Assembly (NCBI RefSeq): GCF_030697065.1
Contig: NZ_JAUYQU010000008.1
Span: forward strand, 1-58,942
DNA length: 58,942 bases
Direction: 5' to 3'
Source: Bradyrhizobium sp.
GTDB taxonomy: Bacteria; Pseudomonadota; Alphaproteobacteria; Rhizobiales; Xanthobacteraceae
The notes under the pieces were generated by a model. It had not been told where the DNA came from. It ran no database searches and saw only the letters and a list, made by a program, of their open reading frames with translations. The position numbers and the translations under genes are program-made. Positions 1 to 8,522 of this stretch are shown one piece after another. Each line of letters begins with the position of its first letter. Position 1 is the stretch's first letter.

Positions 1-377
1 GTAGTCGCTCCACACCTCGCCGTGCGCGTTGACGTTGCCGTCGCGCGGCAGCGGCGGCGGGGCAGGCGTCTCGCTGACCGGCCGCACAAAACCGCCGCGC
101 TCGGCCGAATAGATCTCGCCGCCCTCGTTGCGCGAACCATCGACGGGATCGAAGGTCGCCACGCCGTTCTTCTCGCTGTACTTCCAGCCCAGCGCCTCGT
201 ACCTGCGCTTCCACGCATCGAACGGGTCCTCCGGCACGCGCCCGCGCAGCAGATCGCGGATCGCCGCGATCGCCTCCTCGCGCCGCACGCCGGTAGCCCC
301 CAGCATCAGTAACGAGCCCAATAAAGCAGCCCCACCCGCGATCCCTGCCGCAATCGCAATCTCGGCATCGGTGAGTT
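1..377 (-). repeat. Direct repeat, copy 1 of the shared transmembrane/juxtamembrane block
   Basis: Bases 1-377 match 2892-3271 almost base for base, with a few substitutions and one 3-base in-frame indel. Similarity stops abruptly near 377, where the two genes switch to unrelated N-terminal coding sequence. The copies lie within two tandem paralogous genes in the same orientation. Confidence 0.9.
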
Positions 378-1128
378 CATTCGCACCAGCGTTGACCGCG
401 CCTCCATCTGTTGCGGCCGTATCGCTCGATGTGACCGGCGTTGACGGATCGCCTCCTGGAACACCCTGATCCCCGGATTGGGATTGGGGACCGATGGCCC
501 CGCCGATGCGGCGCGCGACAACCGCATCGAAATGGCGGGCGACATCCAGATTGGGTGGTTCTCCATCGTAACCAACGACGTTGGCCACCGTCCGGTACCG
601 TCCGACGCAGGATTCCAGCCAATACTGTGGCGGATCGTTGCGCGTGAAGTAGAAGGACCGTTCGGAAAGCCTGGTCTTTTGCCATCTCGTCTCCTGAGAA
701 AAGGCAAGATTTTGCGCGCTCATGCATTGTTTTGCCCCGGCGTCCATGATTTCGATCGTGACGCGCAAGAAGGGCAGATCGCATTTGCCGTTTCTTTCCG
801 GCCGGCACCAGACGCCGCCGGGCGTACTGGGATAGGGCTTGTAGACGTATCCGCTGGCGCGGCTTAGCTCGATCGTCTGCACCCAGATCGGGGTGACGGA
901 TTCGGTCCATTTCTTCGGTGGCTGATATACAGCACCTTGGTCCTTCGCCCACCACCAGCCTTGCGGCAGGTCCTTTGCCGGGTCGGGAAACATGCCGGCA
1001 TGGATGTTGCCGGAGGCAGGCTGGGCATCCGCAACGGTCCAAACCCCAATCAACGTCAGAAGCAGGAAGGCGACCAAAAGCCGGGTGGTCGCTCCCCCGA
1101 GAATTGCTCCGAGATGACCCGGCCTCAT
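1..1128 (-). CDS. Bitopic membrane protein, paralogue of the upstream gene (partial, C-terminus off the left edge)
   Basis: I do not recognise the family. The frame is open for 376 codons from an ATG at 1128 to base 1. That ATG overlaps the stop of the preceding gene as ATGA; an in-frame ATG at 1137 is the alternative. The N-terminus has a hydrophobic signal or anchor (residues about 14-33), then a roughly 200-residue extracytoplasmic domain with four cysteines that does not resemble the upstream paralogue. From about residue 250 the sequence becomes nearly identical to that paralogue: one transmembrane segment, then the cytoplasmic block that starts with GVRREEAIAAIRDLLRGRVP. Function is unknown; it is the last visible gene of a four-gene operon. 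Confidence 0.8.
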   Translation of the reverse strand, partial: MRPGHLGAILGGATTRLLVAFLLLTLIGVWTVADAQPASGNIHAGMFPDPAKDLPQGWWWAKDQGAVYQPPKKWTESVTPIWVQTIELSRASGYVYKPYPSTPGGVWCRPERNGKCDLPFLRVTIEIMDAGAKQCMSAQNLAFSQETRWQKTRLSERSFYFTRNDPPQYWLESCVGRYRTVANVVGYDGEPPNLDVARHFDAVVARRIGGAIGPQSQSGDQGVPGGDPSTPVTSSDTAATDGGAVNAGANELTDAEIAIAAGIAGGAALLGSLLMLGATGVRREEAIAAIRDLLRGRVPEDPFDAWKRRYEALGWKYSEKNGVATFDPVDGSRNEGGEIYSAERGGFVRPVSETPAPPPLPRDGNVNAHGEVWSDY

Positions 1129-3983
1129 CGCGCCCATTTCAGCCCCTCGAACTGGCTGGAGAGTTTGTTGCTGAAGTCGCTGAGGTCGCTGAAGCCGAGC
1201 CGCTCGAGCTTGCCCTCCAGCGTGTGCAGCACCGCGGCGTCGGGATGGGTGGGCAGATTGGAGGACTTCACGAGGTCCATCGCCTGGCGCAAATTGCCGG
1301 GCAGGGTGCCGGCCGGAATATTCTGCGCGCCATAGGCCTTGCGCACGGTGTCCAGCGTGTCGACGCCCTTCTGCGCCTGCGCGATCGCTTCGAACGGATC
1401 GCCGCGGCGCAGATTGCCGGTCACCTTCTCGTGGAACTGCTGCGCCAGCCCCTGCGGATCGGCGAGTCTTATCGGTTGTGACGGAGGCGGCACCTTGCCC
1501 TCCGCGATATCCTTGGCCTTGGCCGCGATATCCTTCAGTTCGGCGATCCGGGTGGTGCCGGTGCCGCCGGCCTCGCCACCGGGAAGGTTGGCGCGCTGGC
1601 CGCTGCGCAGGTCGCCGATCTGGTCGGAGTAGTCCCGGCCGGCCTCGCGGAAGGCACGGTCGGTCGGGGTATGGCCGTGCTGCTCGGCCCACCACGCCTT
1701 CTGCTGCGCCGGGCTCATGCCATCAGGGCATTTTGTCTTGTCGAAGAAGGTCAGTTCGGCGAAGGCGTCGTTGGAATGCTGCTCCCATTTTGTTTTGGGC
1801 ACCTCGACCCATTTGCCGTCAGCGTTCTGGGTCAATACCCGGAAGTCGCGGTCGGTGTTGATGGGATTGGCCGTCTTGCCCGGGGTGCGGAAGTCGTGCA
1901 CCACCAGCTTCTTGTCGGCCAGTTCCGGGCTCGATTGGCGCAGCCGCTCCAGCAGCATCTGGTCGTGCGGCTTGTAGACCTCGTTGCGCAGCGTGTGGTT
2001 GAAGGCTTCCTGGGTCGACAGCGACCCGCTTTGCTTCAGCGCCCGCACCTGGTGCGGGTTCTTCTGCACCTCCAGCACGTCGGTCAGCGAGGCGCGCAGC
2101 CGCCCGGAGCCGTCGTAATGAACGCCCTTGTCCAGCGTGGCTAGATTCTCCCGCATCTTCTCGACCAGGTCGGTCGCGACCCTGGAGCGCCGGCTCGCCT
2201 GCGCCAGCAAATCAGCTCCGCTGTCGGCGACGCCGGCGACCGCGTTCTTGCCGGCGCGCCAGGCCTCGCCGGCATAGCCGGCGCCGTAATGAATCGCCTT
2301 GCCGAACAGCACGTCGGTCACCGCCGACTTGACCCCCGCGGTCGCGATGTCGAGCACGCCGCCGCCGGCGCGCGCCGCGTCGCGCATTGCCAGCGAACTG
2401 CCGACCGCCGAACTCGCCCAGCCCTTGGTCAGGATCGCATCGAGCGCCGCCGCGCCGCTCTGCAGCAGGGTGTCCTGCGCGGCGTCCTTGTAGGTGTAGG
2501 TGGGCGTGTAGCCCGGGCGCATCTGATTGCCGATCACGTCGGCCAGCGGCAGCAGGCCCTCGAGACCCCTGCGGTAGTCGTTGTCGGCGGGCGTCGTCAG
2601 CAGGCGGTCGCTGAGTTCGTCGAACAGCCCGGAGCGGGGCTCGTCGAGCAACGCATCGACGCCCTCGCGACCGCGCTGCCCGCCGAGCGCGCCCAACAGC
2701 TCGTCGCGCGCCTTGAAGTAGGTGCGCATCTCCGCGCCCTGCCGGCGGGTCGCTGCGATCTTGCGCTGCAGTTCGGCGACATCCTCGTCCGGCCGCTGCA
2801 TGTCGGCGAGGTCGGATTTTGCCTTGTCGGCGAGCCAGGCCTGACTGGCCTTGTCCTGCTCATAGGTGTTGCGACCGACGTAACCGTGCGAGTAGTCGCT
2901 CCACACCTCGCCGTGCGCGTTGACGTCGCCGTCGCGCGGCAGCGGCGGCGGGGCAGGCGGCGTCTCGCTGACCGGCCGCACAAAACCGCCGCGCTCGGCC
3001 GAATAGGTCTCGCCGCCCTCGTTGCGCGAACCATCGACGGGATCGAAGGTCGCCACGCCGTTCTTCTCGCTGTACTTCCAGCCCAGCGCCTCGTACTTGC
3101 GCTTCCACGCCTCGAACGGGTCCTCCGGCACGCGCCCGCGCAGCAGATCGCGGATCGCCGCGATCGCCTCCTCGCGCCGCACGCCGGTAGCCCCCAGCAT
3201 CAGCAGCGAGCCCAATAAAGCAGCCCCACCCGCGATCCCTGCCGCAGTCGCAATCTCGGCGGGCGTGAGGTCAGAGACCGCGGATTCGGTCTCCGCCTCA
3301 GGCGGCGACTGTCCTGATTCGTTACCCACGTCGCTGGGCAGTGGTGTCTTCCGGTCGAAATCGGGTTTGGCTCGCGATGTTTCGAGGTTGGTCCAGCCGC
3401 GATCGGCGATATATCGGCCAAACGCGGCATGAAACTGTCGATAGGTCTGCAGAACTTCGTCTTCGCTGGGACGGGCAAATTTGCGATTGCCCCGCCTGGG
3501 GCTCGCCTCGTCGGCGTGGGCGGAGAGGCCCATCACGCAGGATCCGATCTTGAAGACAAAGGTACTCTGCAAGGAGCTTTCGGACTGGTAGCCCAGGTTC
3601 CAATAACCCTGAATGCCGTCGCCTATGCTGCGCGGAGCGAAAGTGACATTGACCCCATAACCTACTGGCGAGGTTGACTCGCCGGGTTTGGCGGAGAGGC
3701 TGTAGTTCGCACAGTGGGCGTGCGGCCCAATGAAATAGCGCCGGCAATGCGCCTCGTTGCAACCGGGATCGACGGTCTTGAAGATGAAGTGGCGTCCGTT
3801 CGGGTCGTAATAGAATCCATTGGGCAGGTAAGAGTCGGGAAGATAAAACGAAAAAATCCATTTCCCGGCGGGCCACGCATCCGACAGCTTCTCTCTGTCG
3901 GCAAGAGCCGGCCCAACCAGCGTCAGCGCCGCCAAGGTTATCAGGAGGCGAGGCGAGATATTCCTGCACCCCACTGCATTCAC
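1125..3983 (-). CDS. Large bitopic protein with periplasmic N-domain and long cytoplasmic C-terminal region, unknown function
   Basis: 952 residues from a GTG that overlaps the preceding stop as GTGA. A signal peptide (about 1-28) precedes an extracytoplasmic domain (about 29-240) with several cysteines. A single transmembrane segment follows (about 243-267), then about 680 cytoplasmic residues that include proline-rich and coiled stretches. A well-conserved-looking block near residues 700-800 carries PINTDRDFRV and WWAEQHGHTPTDRAF and ends in RDYSDQ. I recognise no catalytic motif. The order suggests a receptor or anchored effector that couples an outside domain to an inside one. It is translationally coupled to the zinc-ribbon gene before it and the paralogue after it. 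Confidence 0.8.
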   Translation of the reverse strand: MNAVGCRNISPRLLITLAALTLVGPALADREKLSDAWPAGKWIFSFYLPDSYLPNGFYYDPNGRHFIFKTVDPGCNEAHCRRYFIGPHAHCANYSLSAKPGESTSPVGYGVNVTFAPRSIGDGIQGYWNLGYQSESSLQSTFVFKIGSCVMGLSAHADEASPRRGNRKFARPSEDEVLQTYRQFHAAFGRYIADRGWTNLETSRAKPDFDRKTPLPSDVGNESGQSPPEAETESAVSDLTPAEIATAAGIAGGAALLGSLLMLGATGVRREEAIAAIRDLLRGRVPEDPFEAWKRKYEALGWKYSEKNGVATFDPVDGSRNEGGETYSAERGGFVRPVSETPPAPPPLPRDGDVNAHGEVWSDYSHGYVGRNTYEQDKASQAWLADKAKSDLADMQRPDEDVAELQRKIAATRRQGAEMRTYFKARDELLGALGGQRGREGVDALLDEPRSGLFDELSDRLLTTPADNDYRRGLEGLLPLADVIGNQMRPGYTPTYTYKDAAQDTLLQSGAAALDAILTKGWASSAVGSSLAMRDAARAGGGVLDIATAGVKSAVTDVLFGKAIHYGAGYAGEAWRAGKNAVAGVADSGADLLAQASRRSRVATDLVEKMRENLATLDKGVHYDGSGRLRASLTDVLEVQKNPHQVRALKQSGSLSTQEAFNHTLRNEVYKPHDQMLLERLRQSSPELADKKLVVHDFRTPGKTANPINTDRDFRVLTQNADGKWVEVPKTKWEQHSNDAFAELTFFDKTKCPDGMSPAQQKAWWAEQHGHTPTDRAFREAGRDYSDQIGDLRSGQRANLPGGEAGGTGTTRIAELKDIAAKAKDIAEGKVPPPSQPIRLADPQGLAQQFHEKVTGNLRRGDPFEAIAQAQKGVDTLDTVRKAYGAQNIPAGTLPGNLRQAMDLVKSSNLPTHPDAAVLHTLEGKLERLGFSDLSDFSNKLSSQFEGLKWAR
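2892..3271 (-). repeat. Direct repeat, copy 2 of the shared transmembrane/juxtamembrane block
   Basis: This is the partner of 1-377. Divergence between the copies is a handful of bases, far below that of the flanking coding sequence. This implies recent duplication or continuing gene conversion limited to this block. Confidence 0.9.
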
Positions 3984-5368
3984 TCCGCGAAGCCGATCGT
4001 CCCGAGGACATGGGTGAAGACGTTGCTAGCGGCCGCATAGCGCGCTTGCGGCGCGCCGAAGGTGACGAAGTAGAAGACCTGGCCGGCGTCGATGATGGCG
4101 ACATCCTCGCGCAGCAGATCAGGCCAATCCGAACCGGAAAACTGCATCGAGAACACGATGGCCGGCCGCAACGCAATCTGCGTCGTGCGCTCGCTGAGCA
4201 GGCGATAGTTGTCGGCACCCTCGGAGAGCCGGGTCTTGATGATCTTGGCCTCGTTCGCCAGCGTCGCCTTGGCGCCGCGGCGCTCGGCACGGAACAAGAC
4301 GTGGAGGACGTCTTCGCCGGCCGATTCGAGCCCCTGGAACTCGATCACGTTCGGTTCGGGCATGTCGGATTTCGTCCAGTTCGCCGGCACCTCCGCCGAT
4401 ACGCCGGCCTTGCCGCTATAGCCGGGAATACGCATCCCAAGCGCGATGGAATCGATGCGCTGCCACGCTGGCTCGCTTGCCTCTGGTCGGTTCGCTTCGG
4501 GCTGCTTCGCCTCCGGCGGCTTTGTTGCGGACTTCCCGGCTGGAGGTGGAACCGGCGAATCGGCCGCATTGGCGGCCTTTTCGGGAATCGCGGGATCGAC
4601 GCGGAAACTTTTGACCATTCGCGCGATCACCGGCTCGAACGCCGTGGCGGCCGTTCTCGGATAGGCGATTTCGAGCCGATGGACCGTTGCCCCGCCCTCG
4701 CTCAGAACCACCCGGCGCACGATGGTCTCGGCCTCTTTGCGGGCCACGACCTGGTACCAGTTCGCGCCATCCTGTTTCACGGCCTCGGCATCGCCGATAT
4801 CGAGTACGTCCTCGGCCTGCAATTCCTCAACGGAGAAATTCAAGGCATTGGCGTGGCTATAGATATGAAAGCGTGCACCGGCCTTTTCAGCCGTGAAGTG
4901 CCGCCCGGCATTGTCGGGCGGCGGCGGCTGGATCGCGAACAGATCGGCCGGATAGTCGATCATCACGCCATACCGCGTGTTGGTGTAGCCTTCCCACCGG
5001 CTCGCCTGGATCGCAGTCGCGGCGGCGCCTGCTGGCGGAGCCGCCGGGCTGTCGGGCCGGATCGCGGGCGGCGCGGCCCTGGGTGGCGCGGCGGCGGTCG
5101 AAGACTTCGGTGGCGATGGCGGTGACTGGGGTCCGATCATGATCAGAGCCGCTGCGAGAGCCGCGCCGGCGACCACGAGAGCCGCGACAGCGATGGCGCG
5201 CGACTTGCCGAAGCCCGAAGCCGGCGGCGTGGCTGGCGTTACCGCAGCAGCCTGTTTCGTCCCTGCAGAGGCTGCCGGCGGGTTCGAATCAACGGCTGCG
5301 CCGCACTTGGTGCAGAATTTTTGGTCGGCAGGCAGCGGCGCGCCGCATCGCGTGCAGAAGGCACTCAT
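3980..5368 (-). CDS. Zinc-ribbon single-pass membrane protein
   Basis: 462 residues. The start is the ATG at 5368, which overlaps the upstream stop as ATGA and puts the zinc ribbon at the extreme N-terminus. Cysteines 5, 8, 19 and 22 form CxxC-x10-CxxC. A Pro/Ala linker leads to a transmembrane helix at about 57-79. A long Pro/Ala-rich extracytoplasmic stretch then carries two globular segments (about 125-235 and 305-462) that look like PsbP/DcrB-type folds; that fold assignment is only an impression. Second gene of the four-gene overlapping operon, so it probably works with the membrane protein before it and the large bitopic proteins after it. Confidence 0.85.
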   Translation of the reverse strand: MSAFCTRCGAPLPADQKFCTKCGAAVDSNPPAASAGTKQAAAVTPATPPASGFGKSRAIAVAALVVAGAALAAALIMIGPQSPPSPPKSSTAAAPPRAAPPAIRPDSPAAPPAGAAATAIQASRWEGYTNTRYGVMIDYPADLFAIQPPPPDNAGRHFTAEKAGARFHIYSHANALNFSVEELQAEDVLDIGDAEAVKQDGANWYQVVARKEAETIVRRVVLSEGGATVHRLEIAYPRTAATAFEPVIARMVKSFRVDPAIPEKAANAADSPVPPPAGKSATKPPEAKQPEANRPEASEPAWQRIDSIALGMRIPGYSGKAGVSAEVPANWTKSDMPEPNVIEFQGLESAGEDVLHVLFRAERRGAKATLANEAKIIKTRLSEGADNYRLLSERTTQIALRPAIVFSMQFSGSDWPDLLREDVAIIDAGQVFYFVTFGAPQARYAAASNVFTHVLGTIGFAE

Positions 5369-5946
5369 CGTTTCGCTCCGGTGACAGAAATGGCGGCGCG
5401 GGCGCGAACGTATCGGGCCAGCAGCCCAAGGCTGTTGCCGACGGCGAGGCCCATCCCGAGAAACGAAACCAGCGCCACGGCATAGGGTGTTTGCCCGCCC
5501 GCCAGCGTCGCAGCCTGAGTCATCAGCAGGGACAGCGCCCACACCGCCAGAAACCAGATGTTGCCGCGCGCCCGTATCGCTTCGCCGTCGATGAACAGCA
5601 GATTGGTCAGCGACCAGCCGATCCCGACCATCGCACCGGCAGCGATGGCGAGCAAAATCGCCGTGGCCGATAGTGGAGCGCCGGCCAGCGCGAAAAAGAT
5701 CCAGGTGCAGAGCACGCTTACGATCGCACCGATCGCCAGCGACCAGGGCGACAGTTTTCGCGCCTTGCGGAAGGTCAGCAGCATGGTGACGATCGACAGC
5801 GCGAACAGCGCCATACCGATCAACCCGACGACACGGAACAGCAACGCGCCGGAGGGATCGATGACCAGAAGTATCGACGCAGCGGCCAGTACCGCGACGG
5901 CCATCAGCAGCCAGCGCAACCAATGCGAGGAAATCGACAATGACAC
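5365..5946 (-). CDS. Six-helix integral membrane protein, unknown function
   Basis: 193 residues. The start is a GTG at 5946 preceded by a strong AGGGGG ribosome binding site. Hydrophobic segments at about 8-28, 35-59, 65-88, 91-112, 128-148 and 155-180 predict six transmembrane helices, with little outside the membrane apart from a loop at 113-127. No catalytic or transport motif is evident. It is the first gene of the operon, and its TGA overlaps the ATG of the zinc-ribbon gene, so the two are translationally coupled and probably partners. Confidence 0.8.
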   Translation of the reverse strand: MSLSISSHWLRWLLMAVAVLAAASILLVIDPSGALLFRVVGLIGMALFALSIVTMLLTFRKARKLSPWSLAIGAIVSVLCTWIFFALAGAPLSATAILLAIAAGAMVGIGWSLTNLLFIDGEAIRARGNIWFLAVWALSLLMTQAATLAGGQTPYAVALVSFLGMGLAVGNSLGLLARYVRARAAISVTGAKR

Positions 5947-6148
5947 ATCCCCCTGCGATCCTTGACGACGGGATCGAGACTAGATCGCGGCCAATTCGCC
6001 GCCTTGCCCCAGGTCAAGGTATTGGGTCCGCGCAGGCCTGCGAGGGCATGACGCTAGACGAGAGAGAGCGTCCGGCCTTGATCCTGATCAACGGGCCGGG
6101 GCCCCCAGGGTTGTTGCCTGGGGCGTGGGTTGATCGAGGTAATGTCAG

Positions 6149-6574
6149 TTGCCGGAAGTTCTTGCCAGGCGCGAACTGCTTGACGATCTGAAGAAGAAGG
6201 CCGGAGGCCTGGGCCTTGCCGTCCGCGAGGACGATCAGCAGCAGGGATACAGCGCAGAGGTCGATTCGATCGGGGCGAAGTGGTGGTTCGGCGGTCGCAA
6301 GGTCACCTATCGGATGTCGTGTCGCCTGACGGAATCCGATCGAACGGTTCATTTTCGCGAGACCGCCGTCGAGCGCAGCTGGGGCATTCCACCGCCAACG
6401 CTGACGGTCGAGACCACGACCATCAGCGGCTGGACGCGAAACGAGAATCGCACCGATGTCTCGGTCGGCGGCGGCGGCGGTTCGCTGAACTACGGACAAG
6501 TGCGCAGTGTGCTGGAGCAGGCGACGGCTGCGGCCGGCTGGAACTTCCATCTTGAAGGCGGCCGTATGCCCTAG
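6149..6574 (+). CDS. Hypothetical protein, 141 residues
   Basis: The frame is closed by a stop just upstream (6140-6142). The first usable start is a TTG at 6149, with GAGGT nine bases before it. The protein is soluble, has no signal peptide, and carries KWWFGG, a run of alternating polar/hydrophobic residues like beta strands, and a poly-glycine turn near residues 107-112. I do not recognise a family. It stands alone between the membrane-protein operon (divergent) and the LprI-like gene (convergent). Confidence 0.55.
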   Translation: MPEVLARRELLDDLKKKAGGLGLAVREDDQQQGYSAEVDSIGAKWWFGGRKVTYRMSCRLTESDRTVHFRETAVERSWGIPPPTLTVETTTISGWTRNENRTDVSVGGGGGSLNYGQVRSVLEQATAAAGWNFHLEGGRMP

Positions 6575-6739
6575 AGATAGGGGCACTGGTGGGCTTGGGC
6601 GCGAGAAGTCGTGTAGGATCGTCGCCTTTTGCAACAAAGCATCTGCCCTTCTGTCGATTTTGAATCGAAGGTTTGGCGGCGAGTACGGCTTAAGGGCAGG
6701 AGGGGCGGAGGCAGCCGGAGGTGATGGATCCGTGTCGCT

Positions 6740-7174
6740 CTACTGCAGATCATCGCGGTAGCGTCGCTTCAATGTCTGTTCCCGCGCCACGGTTTCGTCC
6801 AGCAGGCAAACAAGACGAAACTGCGCGGCGCCGAACCCCAACCCGGCATGGTTGGCGGCGAACGACTTGCAGTCGTCGTCGCGCAGCTGGAGCCATTTCA
6901 TCTGGGTCGCCTCGAACAGCTTCCTGTTCTCGTCGCGCTTTGGCTCCTCCAGCATGTCATTGGCCCGCATCGCCGCAGCGATCTTGCCCACCAGTGTGGT
7001 GAGGCCGGTTTCGGACTTGTCGAGAGCGTTTTGCAGGCAGTCGACCCAGACATTGGTTTGCCTGATTTTCTGGGGGTCACAGAGCTTGCGCGAGGGGCTG
7101 GACGGTTCCGCTGCCGCGACCGATGAAGGAGAGTTGATCAGGAGAGCGAGAAGTAGCGCGGCAAAGGCGTGCAT
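6740..7174 (-). CDS. Secreted LprI-like (DUF1311) protein
   Basis: 144 residues. The ATG at 7174 has GAGGA six bases before it and begins a clear signal peptide, which rules out the longer in-frame start at 7252. The mature part carries the pattern of the lysozyme-inhibitor LprI N-terminal family: an early cysteine, then LDK/LEEP helices, a W-LQ-RDDDC motif and a late cysteine near LVCLLDETV. In that family the role is periplasmic, and lysozyme inhibition is shown only for a few members. It lies 75 bases downstream of the frameshifted secreted-protein gene on the same strand. Confidence 0.75.
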   Translation of the reverse strand: MHAFAALLLALLINSPSSVAAAEPSSPSRKLCDPQKIRQTNVWVDCLQNALDKSETGLTTLVGKIAAAMRANDMLEEPKRDENRKLFEATQMKWLQLRDDDCKSFAANHAGLGFGAAQFRLVCLLDETVAREQTLKRRYRDDLQ

Positions 7175-7248
7175 GAGTTTTCCTCGTTCATTTGGCGACG
7201 TCACCGATGAGGCGGAGATGCTGTCACATGCTCTGATGCGGCCGTGTT

Positions 7249-7745
7249 TCATTCAAGCTGCTTCCAGTTTTCTGCTATGAAACCACGACCGTCGATCTCC
7301 ACGATCTGTCCGATGATGCGCGCGTCCCGGCCGACGCATTTCCAGTCGTAGACGGTGGCGTGACCGGTCGCGCTCATCGGCACGCCGATAGAGTCGGGGT
7401 TCTGTTTACAGAATCGGTCCGCTCCAGGCGATTGGCGGCTGGCGTCGGCCTTCCCGCAGGACAGGTTCGCTCCGTAATTGCAGAGCCAGACCGCGCCGTT
7501 CATGCAGCGAACCGAGGTGGTCGCCTTGACATGGGAGGCGACCATGTCAGCCGGAACATCGAACATCCGCCGCGCATTCGCCAGCAGGGCATCGGGAACC
7601 GGCTGGACACGGTCATCGTTGCCGACCTTTGCGCATAGGCCTGTATATCCTGCGCAAAGGCGGGTGCGCAGAGCATCACTGATCCGGCGACGCAGAACAG
7701 GAGCAACACCGTGACGACCAACCGGGTTTCCGCTGTCTTTCTCAT
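7249..7745 (-). pseudogene. Secreted cysteine-rich protein gene broken by a -1 frameshift
   Basis: The ATG at 7745, with GGGAGAGG before it, starts a textbook signal peptide ending CAPAFAQ. That frame degenerates after about 42 codons. The neighbouring frame then continues from KVGNDDRVQPVPDALLANA to the stop at 7249, with seven cysteines and a conserved-looking C-terminus. The switch falls at the AAA run in the GCAAAGG stretch around 7630, where one extra A would restore a protein of about 165 residues. It is either a recent pseudogene, a sequencing error in the short A run, or, less likely, a recoding site. Function unknown. Confidence 0.65.
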
Positions 7746-8121
7746 TTCGACCTCTCCCGATACATGAATGTCGGTTGCGCGAAGAAAGCGTTGATCTGGA
7801 GCAACTCTTGCGAGGCGTTCCCTGGAGCCGGGCGTGCTTCACGCACGGCGAAAGACGCCTGCTCACCGCCTCCAACCAAGCCTGGCCAACGGCCGCCGAC
7901 CGCGCCGGTTCTGCCCGGCGAAACTTTCTGCCCGGGTCCAGCCACGAACTGCAACGGGGGCCCCGGACGCGCGCAATAAAAAACTCGAGGGTAGCAGGGT
8001 GGGAGCGATGCATTTCTCACAAAGGAAAGACGAACGTATTTTTACGTTTTCTGAGAACGTTTGACGGCAGGTTGATATTGAAAAGAGTTCGGGGGTCGAT
8101 ATCGGTTTGCCGACGAAGAGC
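7746..8121. other. Stretch without a convincing gene
   Basis: Short open frames exist on both strands, but none combines a ribosome binding site with protein-like composition. Base composition becomes less GC-rich from about 7975 onward, unlike the flanking genes. Confidence 0.5.
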
Positions 8122-8286
8122 GTGAAAGAGCAAGCAGAGAGACTTCGCGACGAGATGGACCGGCAGCGGCTGCTATACACCGGATTGATTGGTCATGGGA
8201 TGCCTCGACAAGTGGTCCACACCTTTGCTCATCGGGAAACCCAAAAAATGCACTCCATGTCGAACCCCGGCGGTATCGCCTGTTGA
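8122..8286 (+). CDS. Possible small protein, 54 residues
   Basis: An open frame runs from a stop at 8062-8064 to the TGA at 8284-8286. Its only starts are non-ATG: TTG 8107 or GTG 8122, the latter with GAAGAG close by. The predicted product is protein-like (KEQAERLRDEMDRQRLLYTG) with a charged helix, but I know no family. It may instead be the tail of a decayed gene in this lower-GC junction region. Confidence 0.3.
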   Translation: MKEQAERLRDEMDRQRLLYTGLIGHGMPRQVVHTFAHRETQKMHSMSNPGGIAC

Positions 8287-8321
8287 CACGGTTGATGTTG
8301 CCGAGTTCTGGCTCGGCCGGT

Positions 8322-8465
8322 TATGGCACGCGGTCGTTTCGATGCCGAGCCTCAGTTTTTCTTCTTCTGCCTCGACCCCGAGACATCACGCATCACGAAT
8401 AGCAGCTTACCGTGGCTTTGAACCGTAGCTTTGGCCCCAACGATCAGGACCCTCGACAAAATCAA
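8322..8465 (+). repeat. Diverged direct repeat, left copy at the edge of the catabolic island
   Basis: By eye this aligns with 23881-24011 in the same orientation. Shared words appear in the same order: CTCGACCC, GCATCACGAA, GCTTACCGTGG, CGTAGCTTT, AAATCAA. Several small indels separate the copies. Neither copy keeps a long open frame. Confidence 0.5.
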
Positions 8466-8522
8466 TGGGATTCAGAGGATTGATGTTCCGCGACTGGGCA
8501 CGGAGTCCTGGTCGGCCCTGTT

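Noticed and set aside
2289..3218. Long plus-strand open frame opposite the large bitopic protein gene
   Set aside because: A shadow frame of high GC. The minus-strand gene has a signal peptide, coupled starts and a duplicated block; the plus-strand frame has Arg/Gln-rich composition and no motif.
5369..5923. N-terminal extension of the zinc-ribbon protein frame
   Set aside because: The extra frame overlaps the six-helix membrane gene. The zinc ribbon at the very start and the ATGA overlap fix the start at 5368.
6014..6637. Minus-strand frame opposite the 141-residue hypothetical gene
   Set aside because: Low-complexity, Arg/Ser/Pro-rich translation without a start site; the plus-strand frame has a ribosome binding site and protein-like pattern.
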